From positions 39,327 through 103,326 of the forward strand of contig JAFDYF010000062.1 in assembly GCA_018267575.1 (NCBI GenBank): a stretch of DNA of 64,000 nt, written 5' to 3'. The translations under genes were made by a program, and so were the position numbers. The DNA comes from Bacteroidota bacterium. Lineage in GTDB: Bacteria > Bacteroidota > Bacteroidia > Chitinophagales > Chitinophagaceae. The notes beneath the pieces were generated by a model that worked only from the letters and a program-made list of their open reading frames with translations, was not told where the DNA came from and searched no databases. Of the stretch, positions 63,376 through 64,000 are shown piece by piece. The first letter of the stretch is position 1, and every line of letters begins with the position of its first letter.

Positions 63376-63825
63376 ATGCAAATATCGATACGGAGGGCAG
63401 TGGAGCAAGACTGCCCAAGGCTTTTGGAATTGATCAATGAATTGGCTGTTTATGAAAAAGCGCCACAAGAAGTAACCGTGACCTTGGAACATTTCACAGA
63501 AAGTGGATTTGGGGAAAAACCAGTATGGTGGGCTTTTGTGGCCGAAGTGGATGGAAAAGTAGAAGGCTTTGCGCTTTATTATATCCGCTATAGCACATGG
63601 AAAGGCCAAAGAATGTATTTGGAAGATATTTTGGTAACCGAAAAAATGCGTGGCAAGGGACTCGGAAAATTATTGTTGGATAGATTGATCGTGGAAGCCA
63701 AAGAAAAAAACTTAACTGGGATTGTATGGCAAGTACTAGAATGGAATGAACCTGCTATCAATTTCTATAAAAAATACAATGCCTCTTTCGATGGGGAATG
63801 GGTTAATTGTAGTATTCCGGTTTGA
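63376..63825 (+). CDS. GNAT N-acetyltransferase (diamine acetyltransferase-like)
   Basis: A 149-residue acetyltransferase. LEDILVTEKMRGKGLGKLLLDRLI carries the RGKGLG acetyl-CoA motif. The opening ELAVYEKAP and the LEWNEPAINFYKKYNA end resemble spermidine/spermine and thialysine acetyltransferases. It begins five bases after the serine hydrolase stop, so the two are likely one transcript. The true substrate is unknown. Confidence 0.91.
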   Translation: MQISIRRAVEQDCPRLLELINELAVYEKAPQEVTVTLEHFTESGFGEKPVWWAFVAEVDGKVEGFALYYIRYSTWKGQRMYLEDILVTEKMRGKGLGKLLLDRLIVEAKEKNLTGIVWQVLEWNEPAINFYKKYNASFDGEWVNCSIPV

Positions 63826-63885
63826 GTGGAAGGAAAGTTTGTTAATGAAGAGTTTCTCCCAAAAGGGTTGGATGGAATTGGGCTT

Positions 63886-63922
63886 AAAGGTTGACTGGTT
63901 GAAAGGTTAATAAGTTGATTGG
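63886..63922 (+). repeat. Low-complexity GGTTGA-type repeat
   Basis: Imperfect units of GGTTGA(C/A), GGTTAA and AGTTGA following the GNAT gene, reminiscent of the other seven-to-eight-base-phased repeats in this window. Confidence 0.45.
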
Positions 63923-64000
63923 CAGAAACCGCGTTCAGCTTTTAGGAGAGTGTAAAATAAACTGTGTCAAGAGTTAAATGTTAACTTTAAACACAGTACA

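Overview
The window looks like chromosomal DNA of a Bacteroidota member, most likely of the Chitinophagaceae. The grounds are AT-rich DNA, promoters of the TTG / TAnnTTTG type, weak ribosome binding sites with frequent TTG or GTG start ambiguities, and a flexirubin-type pigment locus. The taxonomic call is inferred from gene content, not from a marker-gene comparison. I see no rRNA, tRNA, CRISPR array, insertion sequence or prophage.

Bases 1-30427 hold most of a flexirubin-like aryl-polyene/dialkylresorcinol gene cluster. It enters the window mid-gene with a BtrH-like acyltransferase and continues with an ABC ATPase and permease, which are split by an opposite-strand fatty-acid-hydroxylase gene. 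An ACP/ketosynthase pair and a cysteine-less ketosynthase-like partner follow. A minus-strand pair (FAD oxidoreductase and YdcF-like lipoprotein) comes next. A plus-strand run then carries a DUF2062 glycosyltransferase, a membrane/acyltransferase/methyltransferase fusion, a second FAD oxidoreductase, a C45 autoproteolytic hydrolase and AcpS. The aryl-starter genes follow: a PaaK-like ligase and a tyrosine ammonia-lyase. The rest is FabG, ketosynthase, ACP, LpxL-like acyltransferase, hot-dog dehydratase, secreted protein, thioesterase, a further ketosynthase, methyltransferase, halogenase-like flavoprotein, and a second set of ketosynthase-like protein, ACP and ketosynthase. In the expected pathway tyrosine is deaminated to 4-coumarate, activated, loaded on ACP, extended and reduced to an aryl polyene, decorated, and esterified to a dialkylresorcinol. 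The DarA/DarB resorcinol enzymes are not in the window and may lie upstream.

Bases 30561-42381 are ordinary chromosomal genes: DUF4091 protein, CutC, a Tat-exported glycosylasparaginase-like hydrolase, CocE/NonD hydrolase, YtxJ, Fmt, the NamZ-like DUF1343 lipoprotein, a SlyD-like FKBP, a CPBP protease and peptidase T. Several convergent junctions carry clear bidirectional hairpin terminators.

Bases 42560-49550 hold a compact peptide-ligase/transglutaminase module: a circularly permuted ATP-grasp/Alpha-E fusion, a transglutaminase, and convergently a 1149-residue transglutaminase-DUF2126 protein. After two gene-poor stretches, one with a small secreted protein and one with a decayed reading frame, bases 51006-58284 carry a planctomycete-style set: PSCyt1-DUF1549-DUF1553 lipoprotein, Tat-exported DUF1501 protein, Tat-exported beta-propeller and a membrane-bound cytochrome-like protein.

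The last part has a small conserved protein, a SWIB protein with a histone-H1-like tail, two GNAT acetyltransferases, a Cys/Met-metabolism PLP enzyme and a serine hydrolase. Short palindromic and low-complexity repeats are concentrated here and at a few earlier intergenic spots. The least conventional items are the shrunken MMPL part of the trifunctional fusion, the duplicated ACP/ketosynthase bookends with cysteine-less partners, the His-to-Gln dehydratase, the ATP-grasp/transglutaminase module, and the repeat pair that brackets a GNAT gene.
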